Below are positions 8,375 through 16,820 of a stretch of DNA of 64,000 nt, piece after piece. The stretch is from Pseudanabaena frigida. GTDB lineage: Bacteria; Cyanobacteriota; Cyanobacteriia; Pseudanabaenales; Pseudanabaenaceae. The position numbers were made by a program, and so were the translations under genes. Location: contig QBML01000014.1 of NCBI GenBank assembly GCA_003242085.1, positions 62,001 to 126,000 of the forward strand. Reading direction: 5' to 3'. The notes beneath the pieces were generated by a model, which was not told the DNA's origin, did not search any database, and saw only the letters and a program-made list of their open reading frames with translations. Numbering within the stretch: the first letter of the stretch is position 1; each line of letters begins with the position of its first letter.

Positions 8375-11323
8375 ATGAGCAACTCACCCAAGCGATCTCT
8401 ACTCTCAAATATTCCTCTACGCTGGGTGCTTGTCGTTCCATTTGTATTGCAAATTGTCGGAGCCGTTGGACTAGTCAGCTATTTATCCTATCGCAGTGGG
8501 CAGACTGCCTTAGAAAACATGGCTCATCAGGTCAGCAATCAAGCATCTAGTCGTGTCCGCGATCGCCTTAATATCTCTTTGCAAAACCAGAATCAAGCAA
8601 TCTTACTCAGTCAACGGGCGATCCAAAAGAGAACACTCAACCTGAAGGATTTTGAGCAAATGCAAAATCACTTTTGGCAGCAAATAAATTTATCTTTATC
8701 TTTAAGTTCAATTTACTTTGCTAACGAAAATGGAGAAATGATTGGTTATGGCAGAGTTCTTAGCCAAGAAGCGATCGAGCAGACTAAACAACTAACTGGG
8801 GAAAACTTAACTTTAGGTGAAAGTGTTTTAATAGAGACCACTTCCCAAGATCTAGCGCATCGCAAGTATTATTTAGTCGATGATCAGGGCAAAGCCAAGC
8901 AACTATATGGCAATTTACCAATCGATAATCGCACAACCATATGGTATCGTGCTGGTAAAGCAGCTCAACAACTAACTTGGTCACCAATTTATGTGTTCAA
9001 AGATGCACCAACTTTGGGCATAAATATAGTTGCGCCCATCAAAGATGAAGCTGGTAATTTTCAGGGCGTTTTGAGCAGCAGCATCCGATTGACAGCGATC
9101 GGCACTTTTTTAAGTCAGCTAAATTTTTCTCCATCTGGTCAAGCTTTCATCATCGATCGCGCTGGCGATCTAGTTGCCACATCCACATTAGAAACTCCCT
9201 ATATCCAAGTTAAGCAGGGAGAACCATTGCGACTGTCTGCTAGTCAAAGTAAAGATATCAGAACTAAGCTCGTTGCAGATCGACTACAGCAACAGTATGG
9301 CAATCTCAACCAAATTCAAACAAAAATTCGCTTAAAAATAGTAACTGAAGGAAATACGCTATTTGTTGAAGTTGCGCCTTATCAAGATGATTTTGGTTTG
9401 GATTGGTTATTAGTAACGGTAATTCCAGACTCTGACTTCATCACCGAAATTCAGACAAATGCCAAATGGACAATTCTATTGTGCGGATTGACCCTGCTAG
9501 CAATAATTGCGATCGGTGTGATTACTGCGCGGTGGATTACACGCCCAATTTTGAAATTAAACCAAGTCAGCGAGGCAATAGCCAAGGGGGATTGGCAAGA
9601 ACCTCTACCAGAAGATCAAACGATCGCTGAACTCAAGGCTCTATCGGTTTCTTTCAATTTAATGGCAACTCAAGTTCATCAATCTTTCGATCGAGTTGAG
9701 ACAGAACTACTCGAGAACAAACACTTTCTACAACAAATAACCGATCATTCAGCCCAAATTCTCTATATCTTAGATCCAAATGTTTGGGTTAATTTATATA
9801 TAAATCGCCAGTCCATCGATATTTTGGGCTATACACCTGAAGAATTTCAGCAAGGAGGTTCGCAGTTTCTTCAGAGTATCTTACATCCTGATGATATCCC
9901 TTTGCTATTGAGGAATATGGATTATTGGCAAACTGCAAAAGATGATGAAGTCTTAACCACTGAATATCGAATGCGGCACAAAAACGGTGATTGGGTTTGG
10001 TTGCGATCGCGAGAAGTGGTCTTTGCGAGAAATGAGCACCATCAAGCGAGCAAAATTTTGGGAACGGCTCAAGATATTAGTAATCGCAAACAGATCGAGA
10101 TCGCTTTAGCGGAAGCCAAAGAAACCGCAGAGGCGGCTAATAAAGCCAAAAGTGAATTTCTAGCTAACATGAGTCACGAACTTCGCACCCCGATGAATGG
10201 TGTGTTGGGAATGGTGCAGATTCTCTCAACTACCAAGCTTACAGAACAACAACAAAGTTTTGTAAAAACGATCCGAGATAGTGGTGATGCACTTTTGACT
10301 GTAATTAATGACATCTTAGACTTTTCTAAGATCGAATCAGGTATGTTGGAAATAGAACCAAGTAATTTTGTCTTAGAAGATGTAATTAGGTCGGTCTGTA
10401 CTCTATTGCATAGTCAAGCGATCGACAAACAGATCGATCTCCAATATGCCATCAGCCCCGTTATCCCAACTACAATTTTCGGCGACCATACAAGACTGCG
10501 CCAGATACTACTAAATATTGTTGGAAATGCGATTAAATTTACCCAATACGGTCAGGTTTCCATCTCAGTTAATAGTCGATTATTATCTCAACCTAATCAG
10601 TATGAATTAAGTTTTGAGATTGCGGATACAGGTATTGGCATCACAGGCGATCGCATTGACAAGCTGTTTCAACCATTTACCCAAGCTGATGCTTCCATTA
10701 GTCGGAAGTACGGAGGCACTGGGCTTGGATTGTCAATTAGCAAGAGTCTAGTGGAGCTAATGGGTGGCACAATCTGGGTCAAGAGTGGTAACCAAATTGG
10801 TGGGAATCCTCCATCAATTTGGAGATTGCAGCTCAATAACAGCTCGGTCAGTCATGGTTCGACATTTTATTTTACGATCGGCGTATCAACCAGTTCAGTG
10901 ACTGAGCAGCCGCTAGGTTTTTTATTGGAGCAGATGATGATTGACAACAAAATGGCTGAAAAATTCCCGTTACGCATTTTGCTAGTTGAAGATAACAAAG
11001 TTAATCAAATGGTTGCCAACTTAATGCTCGAACAGCTAGGATATTGCGCCGATGTTGCTAATAACGGTTTAGAAGCAGTACAAGCAGTTCAATCTCAATC
11101 CTACGATCTGATTATGATGGATTTGCAAATGCCTGAAATGGATGGATTGACTGCGGCAAGATTAATTCGTTCAAAGCTAATGAGTCAAGCGCGGATTATT
11201 GCGATGACAGCCGATGCCACACCTGAAGATCGTCAAATATGTCTAGAAGCTGGCATGGATGATTACATTAGTAAACCCATTGATATGCAAGAAATTATGC
11301 AATTAGTCTCAACGACAAAGTAG
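8375..11323 (+). CDS. hybrid sensor histidine kinase, CACHE-HAMP-PAS-HisKA-HATPase-REC
   Basis: The 982-residue product is the third tandem copy of the TM-CACHE-HAMP receptor. Its N-terminus keeps the conserved block seen in the other two (VVPF-LQIVGAVGLVSYLSYRSGQ). TM2 lies near residue 365, followed by HAMP, one PAS domain, HisKA with His601 in SHELRTPMNG, an HATPase with GGTGLGL, and a receiver with Asp916 in MMDLQMPEMDG. The kinase-receiver half is closely similar to that of the preceding gene, which has four additional PAS domains. Two inverted-repeat elements lie between the two genes, so they may not share a transcript. The complete active sites argue for a functional kinase. Confidence 0.92.
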   Translation: MSNSPKRSLLSNIPLRWVLVVPFVLQIVGAVGLVSYLSYRSGQTALENMAHQVSNQASSRVRDRLNISLQNQNQAILLSQRAIQKRTLNLKDFEQMQNHFWQQINLSLSLSSIYFANENGEMIGYGRVLSQEAIEQTKQLTGENLTLGESVLIETTSQDLAHRKYYLVDDQGKAKQLYGNLPIDNRTTIWYRAGKAAQQLTWSPIYVFKDAPTLGINIVAPIKDEAGNFQGVLSSSIRLTAIGTFLSQLNFSPSGQAFIIDRAGDLVATSTLETPYIQVKQGEPLRLSASQSKDIRTKLVADRLQQQYGNLNQIQTKIRLKIVTEGNTLFVEVAPYQDDFGLDWLLVTVIPDSDFITEIQTNAKWTILLCGLTLLAIIAIGVITARWITRPILKLNQVSEAIAKGDWQEPLPEDQTIAELKALSVSFNLMATQVHQSFDRVETELLENKHFLQQITDHSAQILYILDPNVWVNLYINRQSIDILGYTPEEFQQGGSQFLQSILHPDDIPLLLRNMDYWQTAKDDEVLTTEYRMRHKNGDWVWLRSREVVFARNEHHQASKILGTAQDISNRKQIEIALAEAKETAEAANKAKSEFLANMSHELRTPMNGVLGMVQILSTTKLTEQQQSFVKTIRDSGDALLTVINDILDFSKIESGMLEIEPSNFVLEDVIRSVCTLLHSQAIDKQIDLQYAISPVIPTTIFGDHTRLRQILLNIVGNAIKFTQYGQVSISVNSRLLSQPNQYELSFEIADTGIGITGDRIDKLFQPFTQADASISRKYGGTGLGLSISKSLVELMGGTIWVKSGNQIGGNPPSIWRLQLNNSSVSHGSTFYFTIGVSTSSVTEQPLGFLLEQMMIDNKMAEKFPLRILLVEDNKVNQMVANLMLEQLGYCADVANNGLEAVQAVQSQSYDLIMMDLQMPEMDGLTAARLIRSKLMSQARIIAMTADATPEDRQICLEAGMDDYISKPIDMQEIMQLVSTTK

Positions 11324-11340
11324 CAGCGAACATCATCAAT

Positions 11341-11382
11341 AACGCTAGTTGGAGCAATTCATGAATTGCCCCAACTAGCGTT
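11341..11382. terminator. hairpin after the third receptor gene
   Basis: The arms aacgctagttgg and ccaactagcgtt enclose a second self-complementary core (gcaattcatgaattgc). It starts 18 bases after the stop codon of the kinase and is a probable terminator, though a strong T run is lacking. Confidence 0.6.
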
Positions 11383-11394
11383 AATCTTAAACAT

Positions 11395-11499
11395 GTATAG
11401 AGAGAGCTAGTCAAATTAAAACCCAAAGAAGAATTGTGGCGCTTCGCGCCACAATTCTTCTTTGGGTTTTAAGTCCTGATACACTTGGCGATAGCTATA
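11395..11499. repeat. family D palindromic element
   Basis: Bases 11418-11470 form a perfect palindrome with 25-bp arms and a TTC loop. The arms begin aaaacccaaagaag and end tggcgc at the loop. The right flank (gtcctgatacacttggcg then atagctata) is shared with related elements at 14780, 17699, 49259 and 51942. The same outer and inner words flank different middle sequences in each copy. It could serve as a strong terminator for the upstream receptor gene, and its end reaches to within 35 bases of the cpcT start. Confidence 0.7.
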
Positions 11500-11532
11500 G
11501 ATTTAAAAAATAGATATTTAATTTACCTAATC

Positions 11533-12150
11533 ATGACAGTTTTAACTAATCCTACGGACGTTTACGTTCTTGCTCAATGGCTAGCTGGCGATCATAGCAA
11601 TTGGGCACAAGCGATCGAAAATCCGCCTTTTTTTGCCCATATTCGCGTGGGTATCCGTCCTCTCCCCAATCCTATTTCCGATGATGGTGTATGGCTATTT
11701 CTAGAACAAGCCTATGACTATGAGTTAAAACACCCCTATCGCACGGCTATTTTGCACCTGATCTATCTCAACGATCGCATTGAAATGATCAACTATCGCC
11801 TCAAAAATGCTGAAGCCTTTTTTGGGGCAAGTCGCGATCGAGATAAACTCAGTGCGATCGATGCTGAAGCGATCGAGAGGTTATATGGATGTACCCAATG
11901 GGTACATCGTGCCGACAGACACACCTTTAAAGGTGCAGTTGAGCCTGGTAAACATTGTTGTATCAACCGTAAGGGAGTAGATACTTACCTGAGTATTGAG
12001 TTTGAAGTTACTGAAAATACTTACAGTAGTCTCGATCGAGGTTATGACGTAGTGACCGACGAGATGGTTTGGGGATCTGTCGCTGGGGCATTTGAATTTG
12101 CTAAAAAAGTAAGCTTTAGCGACGAAATTTCCATAGGATCTATTCCTTAG
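11533..12150 (+). CDS. cpcT: phycobiliprotein lyase, CpcT/CpeT family
   Basis: The 205-residue product matches the CpcT/CpeT chromophore lyase family over its full length. Members attach a bilin to a conserved cysteine of a phycobiliprotein beta subunit (Cys153 of phycocyanin beta for CpcT). Recognisable family features are an N-terminal LAQWLAGDHSNWAQA, the segment IRPLPNP, and the central YGCTQWVHR. I chose the ATG at 11533 because it gives the usual family N-terminus; an in-frame TTG at 11485 would add residues encoded by repeat DNA. CpcT and CpeT are hard to separate by eye, so bilin and target specificity are uncertain. A CpcS-type lyase lies at 17825, consistent with an organism that builds phycobilisomes. 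Confidence 0.85.
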   Translation: MTVLTNPTDVYVLAQWLAGDHSNWAQAIENPPFFAHIRVGIRPLPNPISDDGVWLFLEQAYDYELKHPYRTAILHLIYLNDRIEMINYRLKNAEAFFGASRDRDKLSAIDAEAIERLYGCTQWVHRADRHTFKGAVEPGKHCCINRKGVDTYLSIEFEVTENTYSSLDRGYDVVTDEMVWGSVAGAFEFAKKVSFSDEISIGSIP

Positions 12151-12367
12151 GTATAATAAGTGCCTGACAAATTAGATTTTTTGCGACTTTAATATTGCTC
12201 AGGCATTATAAAATTCGCAAAAAAATAATGAAGCAGAGCTTTTCGATTCTGCAAAGCATGGTGATGCTCGGAGAATAGGTAGACTGAAGTATTACTTGTT
12301 AAATCTGAAATTCTGCCATCTTTAGCACTAGTAAAAGCATAAGTAGTGTGAGTATTAAAGGTGTAAT

Positions 12368-13642
12368 TTGAAAGTCCTCGTAGTTGGCAGTGGCGGCAGA
12401 GAACACGCCCTAGCTTGGAAACTTCTACAATCTCCAAATATCGATCGAGTCTTTTGCATACCGGGAAATGGTGGTACGGCAACTATGCCAAATTGTCAAA
12501 ATGTTTCTCTGAGTATTGATGATTTTGAGGGGATGTTGAGGTTTGCCCAAGTACAGGGTGTAGGTTTTACCATAGTTGGCCCTGAGCTGCCATTAGCACT
12601 TGGCATTGTTGATTATTTTCAAGCAGCAGAGTCGCCAATTTTTGGTCCAACTAAAGAGGGCGCACAGATTGAGGCAAGTAAGTCTTGGGCAAAGACGCTC
12701 ATGCAAGAAGCCAATATCCCAACAGCAGCTAGTGCCACATTCCAAAATCTTGAAGCGGCCCAAGCCTACGTACAACAACAGGGCGCGCCAATCGTGATCA
12801 AAGCTGATGGCTTAGCTAGCGGTAAGGGTGTCACCGTAGCGATGGATATCGAAGAGGCGATCGCTGCCCTAGAGCGGATATTTGCTGGACAATTTGGTGC
12901 TGCAGGTGAAACTGTGGTAATTGAGGAATTTATGGCAGGGCAAGAAGTATCTGTCCTCGCTGTCACTGACGGTAAAACTATTCGACCATTAATTCCTGCC
13001 CAAGATCATAAACGTCTTGGCGATGGTGATACTGGCCCAAATACTGGAGGCATGGGAGCCTATGCTCCTGCGCCGATCGCTAGTCCTGAGTTAATGGCAA
13101 AAGTCCAAACTCAAATTTTAGAACCTACGATCGCAGCTTTTAATGCTAGGGGCATTGATTATCGTGGCTGTCTTTATGCTGGACTAATGGTTACCCCCGA
13201 AGGCGAACCAAAAGTCGTAGAGTTTAATTGTCGCTTAGGCGATCCTGAAACTCAAGCTGTACTACCATTACTCGAAACGAATCTAGACGATTTGTTAATA
13301 GCTTGCGTTGAGGGGCAGCTAGCTGATTTTCCACCACTGCAATGGAAAAATCAGTCCTCAGTATGTGTAGTTATGGCAGCAGGTGGCTATCCTGACAAAG
13401 TAGAAATCGGGCAATTTGTGACAGGCATTGGCAAGGCTGAGGACATTGGTGCTTTTGTCTTCCAGTCAGGTACAAGGCTTAAGAACAATGCCCTAGTTAC
13501 GCATGGTGGAAGAGTACTTGGAATTACTGCTTTAGGTGATGATATTCGCCATGCGATCGTCAATGTTTACAGTGCCGTTGATTTTATTGCTTACGACGGT
13601 ATGTATTACCGCAAAGATATTGCTGCCAAAGCCATCACCTAA
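12368..13642 (+). CDS. purD: phosphoribosylamine--glycine ligase
   Basis: The 424-residue product is a full-length GARS enzyme, which couples phosphoribosylamine and glycine with ATP hydrolysis in the second step of de novo purine synthesis. The N-terminal MKVLVVGSGGREHALAWKL is diagnostic, as are the ATP-grasp segment KADGLASGKGV and the C-terminal active-site strand EFNCRLGDPETQAVLP. The start codon is TTG at 12368, preceded by an AAAGG-type ribosome site; no better in-frame start gives the family N-terminus. About 217 bases of non-coding DNA precede it. It converges on the HTH-protein gene across a shared terminator. purH lies separately at 30016. Confidence 0.96.
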   Translation: MKVLVVGSGGREHALAWKLLQSPNIDRVFCIPGNGGTATMPNCQNVSLSIDDFEGMLRFAQVQGVGFTIVGPELPLALGIVDYFQAAESPIFGPTKEGAQIEASKSWAKTLMQEANIPTAASATFQNLEAAQAYVQQQGAPIVIKADGLASGKGVTVAMDIEEAIAALERIFAGQFGAAGETVVIEEFMAGQEVSVLAVTDGKTIRPLIPAQDHKRLGDGDTGPNTGGMGAYAPAPIASPELMAKVQTQILEPTIAAFNARGIDYRGCLYAGLMVTPEGEPKVVEFNCRLGDPETQAVLPLLETNLDDLLIACVEGQLADFPPLQWKNQSSVCVVMAAGGYPDKVEIGQFVTGIGKAEDIGAFVFQSGTRLKNNALVTHGGRVLGITALGDDIRHAIVNVYSAVDFIAYDGMYYRKDIAAKAIT

Positions 13643-13675
13643 GCAAAAGCCCGCGCTATGCGCGGGCTTTTGCTT
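13641..13675. terminator. bidirectional terminator between purD and the HTH gene
   Basis: A perfect palindrome with 16-bp arms (aagcaaaagcccgcgc) and a TAT loop ends in T-rich DNA on either strand. It touches the stop codons of both convergent genes and so can end transcription from both sides. Confidence 0.85.
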
Positions 13676-14196
13676 TAATCTGCCATGCTGAGATTTACCG
13701 TAATCGTTAATTTCAGAGAAGAGTCGGTATTTGAATCGTGAATTTGCTGTAAATAGCGATCGCCAATTGGCTCGGTCAAAACCCGTGAAAGTAACTGTAA
13801 AAGCTTAGATGCACCGTTACTAATTTCCTGACTAAATGACTCGGTTGCAGTCGGTAAATTTACAGATGATGGAATCGATGCAACTATTGGCGAGCCGATC
13901 GCAGTTTGATAACCCAAATTAGTAGGATTACTAACCTGAAGCGATCGATTAGTATAGCGACGCAAAACTACTTGCAAATTATTTTTAGTCACGCGATCTC
14001 CAAAAGCTTCTGATAGTAATTGCCAGAGTTTATAGCCGACATCACGAATATAAGCGGCATCATAACCAGCCTTTTCAGCAATTTCTGAATAGGTTTTACC
14101 CTCCCAAGTTTGACGAAAAATAGCCTCTTGAATCGTACTGAGGCTCTTATTTCCCAAAACAGAATCCACAATATTGAGTGCGTCATCAATAGTCAT
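13675..14196 (-). CDS. stand-alone vMAP-type N-terminal HTH protein
   Basis: The 173-residue product begins MTIDDALNIVDSVLG and contains QEAIFRQTWEGKTYSEIA followed by GYDAAYIRDVGYKLWQ. This pattern is typical of the vWA-MoxR-associated protein N-terminal helix-turn-helix domain, which in cyanobacteria is usually fused to large effector regions such as NACHT/NB-ARC, WD40 or TPR. Here only the domain (about residues 1-90) and a Ser/Thr-rich tail of no recognised family are present, and the stop codon is clean. I chose the ATG at 14196 because a GAGG ribosome site precedes it; a GTG at 14208 is an alternative. Its role is unknown; neither neighbour suggests a partner. Confidence 0.7.
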   Translation of the reverse strand: MTIDDALNIVDSVLGNKSLSTIQEAIFRQTWEGKTYSEIAEKAGYDAAYIRDVGYKLWQLLSEAFGDRVTKNNLQVVLRRYTNRSLQVSNPTNLGYQTAIGSPIVASIPSSVNLPTATESFSQEISNGASKLLQLLSRVLTEPIGDRYLQQIHDSNTDSSLKLTITVNLSMAD

Positions 14197-14977
14197 CGTT
14201 TCCCTCACAGTTCACTAATTATTTAAATCAATGATGTCCTCTAAAAAATCTAGTAAGTCAAAAAATATTTTCATTCCTTGTAGGAACCTCCTAACTAAAT
14301 CTCCATCTAATTAGGAAAACAAACAATTAGTTTGTACTCAACACATCAATCAACACAAAAATCTAAAGCAATTACTTAATCACAAAATACTCAACGCACT
14401 TTGGTTAGACTCACTAGAAGAATTTAAAGGGCAAAATGTTTTCTATGGGAGACAAGTTAACACAGTTTATTTAAACTTGTTATGCAAGGCTATTGTATGG
14501 ATGTAATCCTCAAAAACATCTATTAGCAAGGTTTTCAGGGATTGATACTTGTTTTTACTACAACTCAAACTTGTTTTTAACGATAAAAATTATGGTATTT
14601 CATGACAACAATCAAGACATTATCAAGCAAGTTCATGGAACAGAAAAAGTCAGATCATTTTTTCTAGCATTTTCTGACAAACACTACGACAGAACCCAGA
14701 ATAGGAGAGGCTAGCATTTGTATTGCCTATCCTGAAATAGTCCAAGCGGTATAAGATGCTCAAGGTGGCATCAATGTTTTTATAGCTGTAGCCACTTGCG
14801 TTAGGACAAAATCAAAACACAAGAAAAGAATGGCGGCGCTAAGCGCCGCCATTCTCTTCTTTACACTTGGCGGCAGCTATACAAGAAGGTCTCGGCGGGT
14901 AAAATTTTTAAGTGTGTTAAGCATAAAAAAACAAAAAGAAGAGGGAGCGCTTTGCGTTCTCTCTTCTTTTTGTTTTT
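14197..14977. other. gene-poor intergenic region of about 780 bases
   Basis: This A/T-rich stretch holds no convincing gene. A 40-codon frame starting with ATG at 14592 (inside a longer frame from a TTG at 14493, ending at 14714) has no good ribosome site and no recognisable similarity. The right part contains a family D palindromic element (14780-14881) and the fabF terminator (14920-14984). The promoter of the HTH gene should lie just right of 14209, but I could not place it with confidence. Confidence 0.5.
14780..14881. repeat. family D palindromic element
   Basis: The core at 14821-14861 is a near-perfect palindrome around TAA, with arms ending tggcggcgc. The left flank tatagctgtagccacttg and the right flank acacttggcggcagctata are inverted copies of each other, and ttaggacaaaa occurs inside the left flank. 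The same layout appears at 11395 and 17699 with a different middle sequence. Confidence 0.65.
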
Positions 14978-14984
14978 TTATGCT
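14920..14984. terminator. fabF terminator overlapping its stop codon
   Basis: Arms of about 31 bases (29 paired), beginning agcataaaaaaacaaaaag, surround a TTT loop. Read on the minus strand, the first arm already includes the final codons and stop of fabF, and the second arm ends in a long T-rich run. This is a good intrinsic terminator. Confidence 0.75.
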
Positions 14985-16234
14985 TGGTATTTTTTAAACA
15001 CTAGAGTAACGTTGTGACCACCAAATCCAAAGGAATTAGATGTGGCAACATTTATCGTCATTGGACGCGACTTGTTTGCTACATAATCGAGATCGCAGTC
15101 AGGATCGGGATTTTCTAAATTCATGGTCGGTGGTGCAATATCGTTCTGGATCGCTAAGACTGTCGCAACCGCCTCAATTCCTCCCGAACCGCCTAGTAAA
15201 TGCCCTGTCATTGACTTAGTAGAGCTGACTGCAACCTTGTAGGCATGGTCACCCAAAACCTTCTTAATTGCCTTAGTCTCAGTCGAGTCATTGGCTGAGG
15301 TACTTGTACCATGAGCATTAATGTAGTCCACCATGTCAGGGGTAATGTCACCATCTTTGAGAGCTAAGGACATCGCTCTTACTGCGCCTTCGCCATTAGG
15401 AGAAGGCGAGGTCATGTGATAGGCATCGCAGGTGCAGCCATAGCCAACAATCTCAGCATAAATTTTAGCTCCACGTGCGATCGCGTGATCGAGATTTTCG
15501 AGGATCAAAATTCCTGCACCTTCACCCATAACAAAGCCATCGCGATCGCGATCGAAAGGTCGTGAGGCATGTGCGGGATCGTCATTGCGGCGAGACATGG
15601 CTCTTGCCGAGGCAAAGCCAGCAAAACCGAGAGGCGTAATCGCCGCTTCAGTACCACCACAGATCATCGCTTGAGCAAAACCGCCTTGTACCAAACGAAA
15701 TGCATCGCCGATCGCGTTAGAGCCAGCCGCGCAAGCAGTGACCGTGCAGGAGTTGGGGCCTTGTGCGCCCGTATGAATTGCAGTCAAACCTGCTGCCATA
15801 TTACCGATCATCATCGGAATCATGAATGGACTACAACGGGTAGGTCCTTTAGTACGGATAATTTCGTGCTGATCTTCAAGCACTTGCAATCCACCGATAC
15901 CTGTGCCAAGCAAAACACCAACTTGAGCGGCATTAATCGGTGTAATTTCGAGTTTAGCGTCGCGCAGTGCTTGCAAACTAGCGCTAACACCAAATTGAGC
16001 AAAGCGATCCATGCGTCGTGCTTCTTTGGCTGGGACGTAGTCGAGTGGATCGAATCCCTTCACTTCTCCACCCACACGACATTCATGATCGGTGGTGTCG
16101 AATCGAGTAATTTCCGTAATCCCGTTTCGACCATCGACTAGACCTTGCCAGTATTCTTCGACCGTGTTACCGATCGGTGTGATTGCACCTAGTCCAGTGA
16201 CAACGACGCGAGAGTGGGGCTGAGGGTTTTGCAT
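14978..16234 (-). CDS. fabF: beta-ketoacyl-ACP synthase II
   Basis: The 418-residue product is a full-length KAS II, which elongates acyl-ACP with malonyl-ACP in type II fatty acid synthesis and governs the 16:0 to 18-carbon step. The Cys-His-His active site is visible: the nucleophile in VTACAAGSNAIG, one histidine in NAHGTSTSANDSTE and the other in STKSMTGHLLGGSGG. The N-terminal RVVVTGLGAITPIGN is typical. It lies 197 bases downstream of acpP on the same strand, the classic order, but a hairpin with a T-rich tail stands between them. The 3' end overlaps a strong terminator. Confidence 0.97.
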   Translation of the reverse strand: MQNPQPHSRVVVTGLGAITPIGNTVEEYWQGLVDGRNGITEITRFDTTDHECRVGGEVKGFDPLDYVPAKEARRMDRFAQFGVSASLQALRDAKLEITPINAAQVGVLLGTGIGGLQVLEDQHEIIRTKGPTRCSPFMIPMMIGNMAAGLTAIHTGAQGPNSCTVTACAAGSNAIGDAFRLVQGGFAQAMICGGTEAAITPLGFAGFASARAMSRRNDDPAHASRPFDRDRDGFVMGEGAGILILENLDHAIARGAKIYAEIVGYGCTCDAYHMTSPSPNGEGAVRAMSLALKDGDITPDMVDYINAHGTSTSANDSTETKAIKKVLGDHAYKVAVSSTKSMTGHLLGGSGGIEAVATVLAIQNDIAPPTMNLENPDPDCDLDYVANKSRPMTINVATSNSFGFGGHNVTLVFKKYQA

Positions 16235-16386
16235 TTCGTTTGGAATTTGGAATCAGTATGTCAAAAATTTCAAGAATAGCTATGTAGCAACCAGAAAAGA
16301 CTTATAAGTTTTTGGGTTGGAGTAAATCATTCCATGCGGATCGTTAATACTGCTCAAACCATAAAGATCATTTTATAAAGAAAAGA

Positions 16387-16415
16387 AAAGCTTTGTCGCA
16401 GAGCAACAAAGCTTT
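16387..16415 (-). terminator. hairpin between acpP and fabF
   Basis: On the minus strand, arms aaagctttgt and acaaagcttt enclose a 9-nt loop and are followed by ttcttttcttt. It begins 17 bases past the acpP stop and could partly terminate transcription, favouring acpP over fabF. Confidence 0.65.
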
Positions 16416-16431
16416 GAAATAAAACAAATGC

Positions 16432-16668
16432 TTAAGCAGCTTGTTTGCTGTCAATGTAATCAACGGCATTTTGAACAGTGGCAATCTTTTCAGCGTCTTC
16501 ATCTGGGATTTCAACGCCGAATTTTTCTTCTAGAGCCATAACTAGTTCGACCGTATCAAGAGAGTCAGCGCCAAGGTCGTTCGCAAAGCTAGCTTCAGGC
16601 TTAACTTCGGCTTTATCAACGCCTAATTGGGATGCAACGATGTCTTGAACTTGCTCAAAGGTACTCAT
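16432..16668 (-). CDS. acpP: acyl carrier protein
   Basis: The 78-residue acidic product has the invariant [10 protein letters not shown] motif. Ser36 is the site for the 4'-phosphopantetheine arm that carries growing acyl chains. Length and sequence ([28 protein letters not shown]) are typical of type II fatty acid synthase ACPs. The gene precedes fabF on the same strand. About 150 bases separate it from the upstream glutaminase gene, which probably holds its own promoter, consistent with the need for far more ACP than KAS II. Confidence 0.97.
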   Translation of the reverse strand: MSTFEQVQDIVASQLGVDKAEVKPEASFANDLGADSLDTVELVMALEEKFGVEIPDEDAEKIATVQNAVDYIDSKQAA

Positions 16669-16820
16669 TTACTTATTCTCTGCTTACAACCGAAAAACTT
16701 TTTAGCGTTTTTAATTTTATCGGATAAAGGTAGCTGTATATACACGATCGCTAAGAACCTACAGAAAAAATCAATTTTTTATTGGCGTGAGACTCATCAA
16801 TTTGCGGTATGTAGCAAAAA

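Noticed and set aside
11485-11532. Upstream TTG start for cpcT
   Set aside because: It lies within the right end of a palindromic repeat and adds 16 residues not expected in the lyase family.
14493-14714. 73-codon frame in the intergenic region
   Set aside because: TTG start, no ribosome site, no recognisable similarity, in a gene-poor stretch.
15569-16141. 190-codon frame on the plus strand inside fabF
   Set aside because: Antisense shadow of a clearly conserved enzyme gene; low-complexity translation without domain features.
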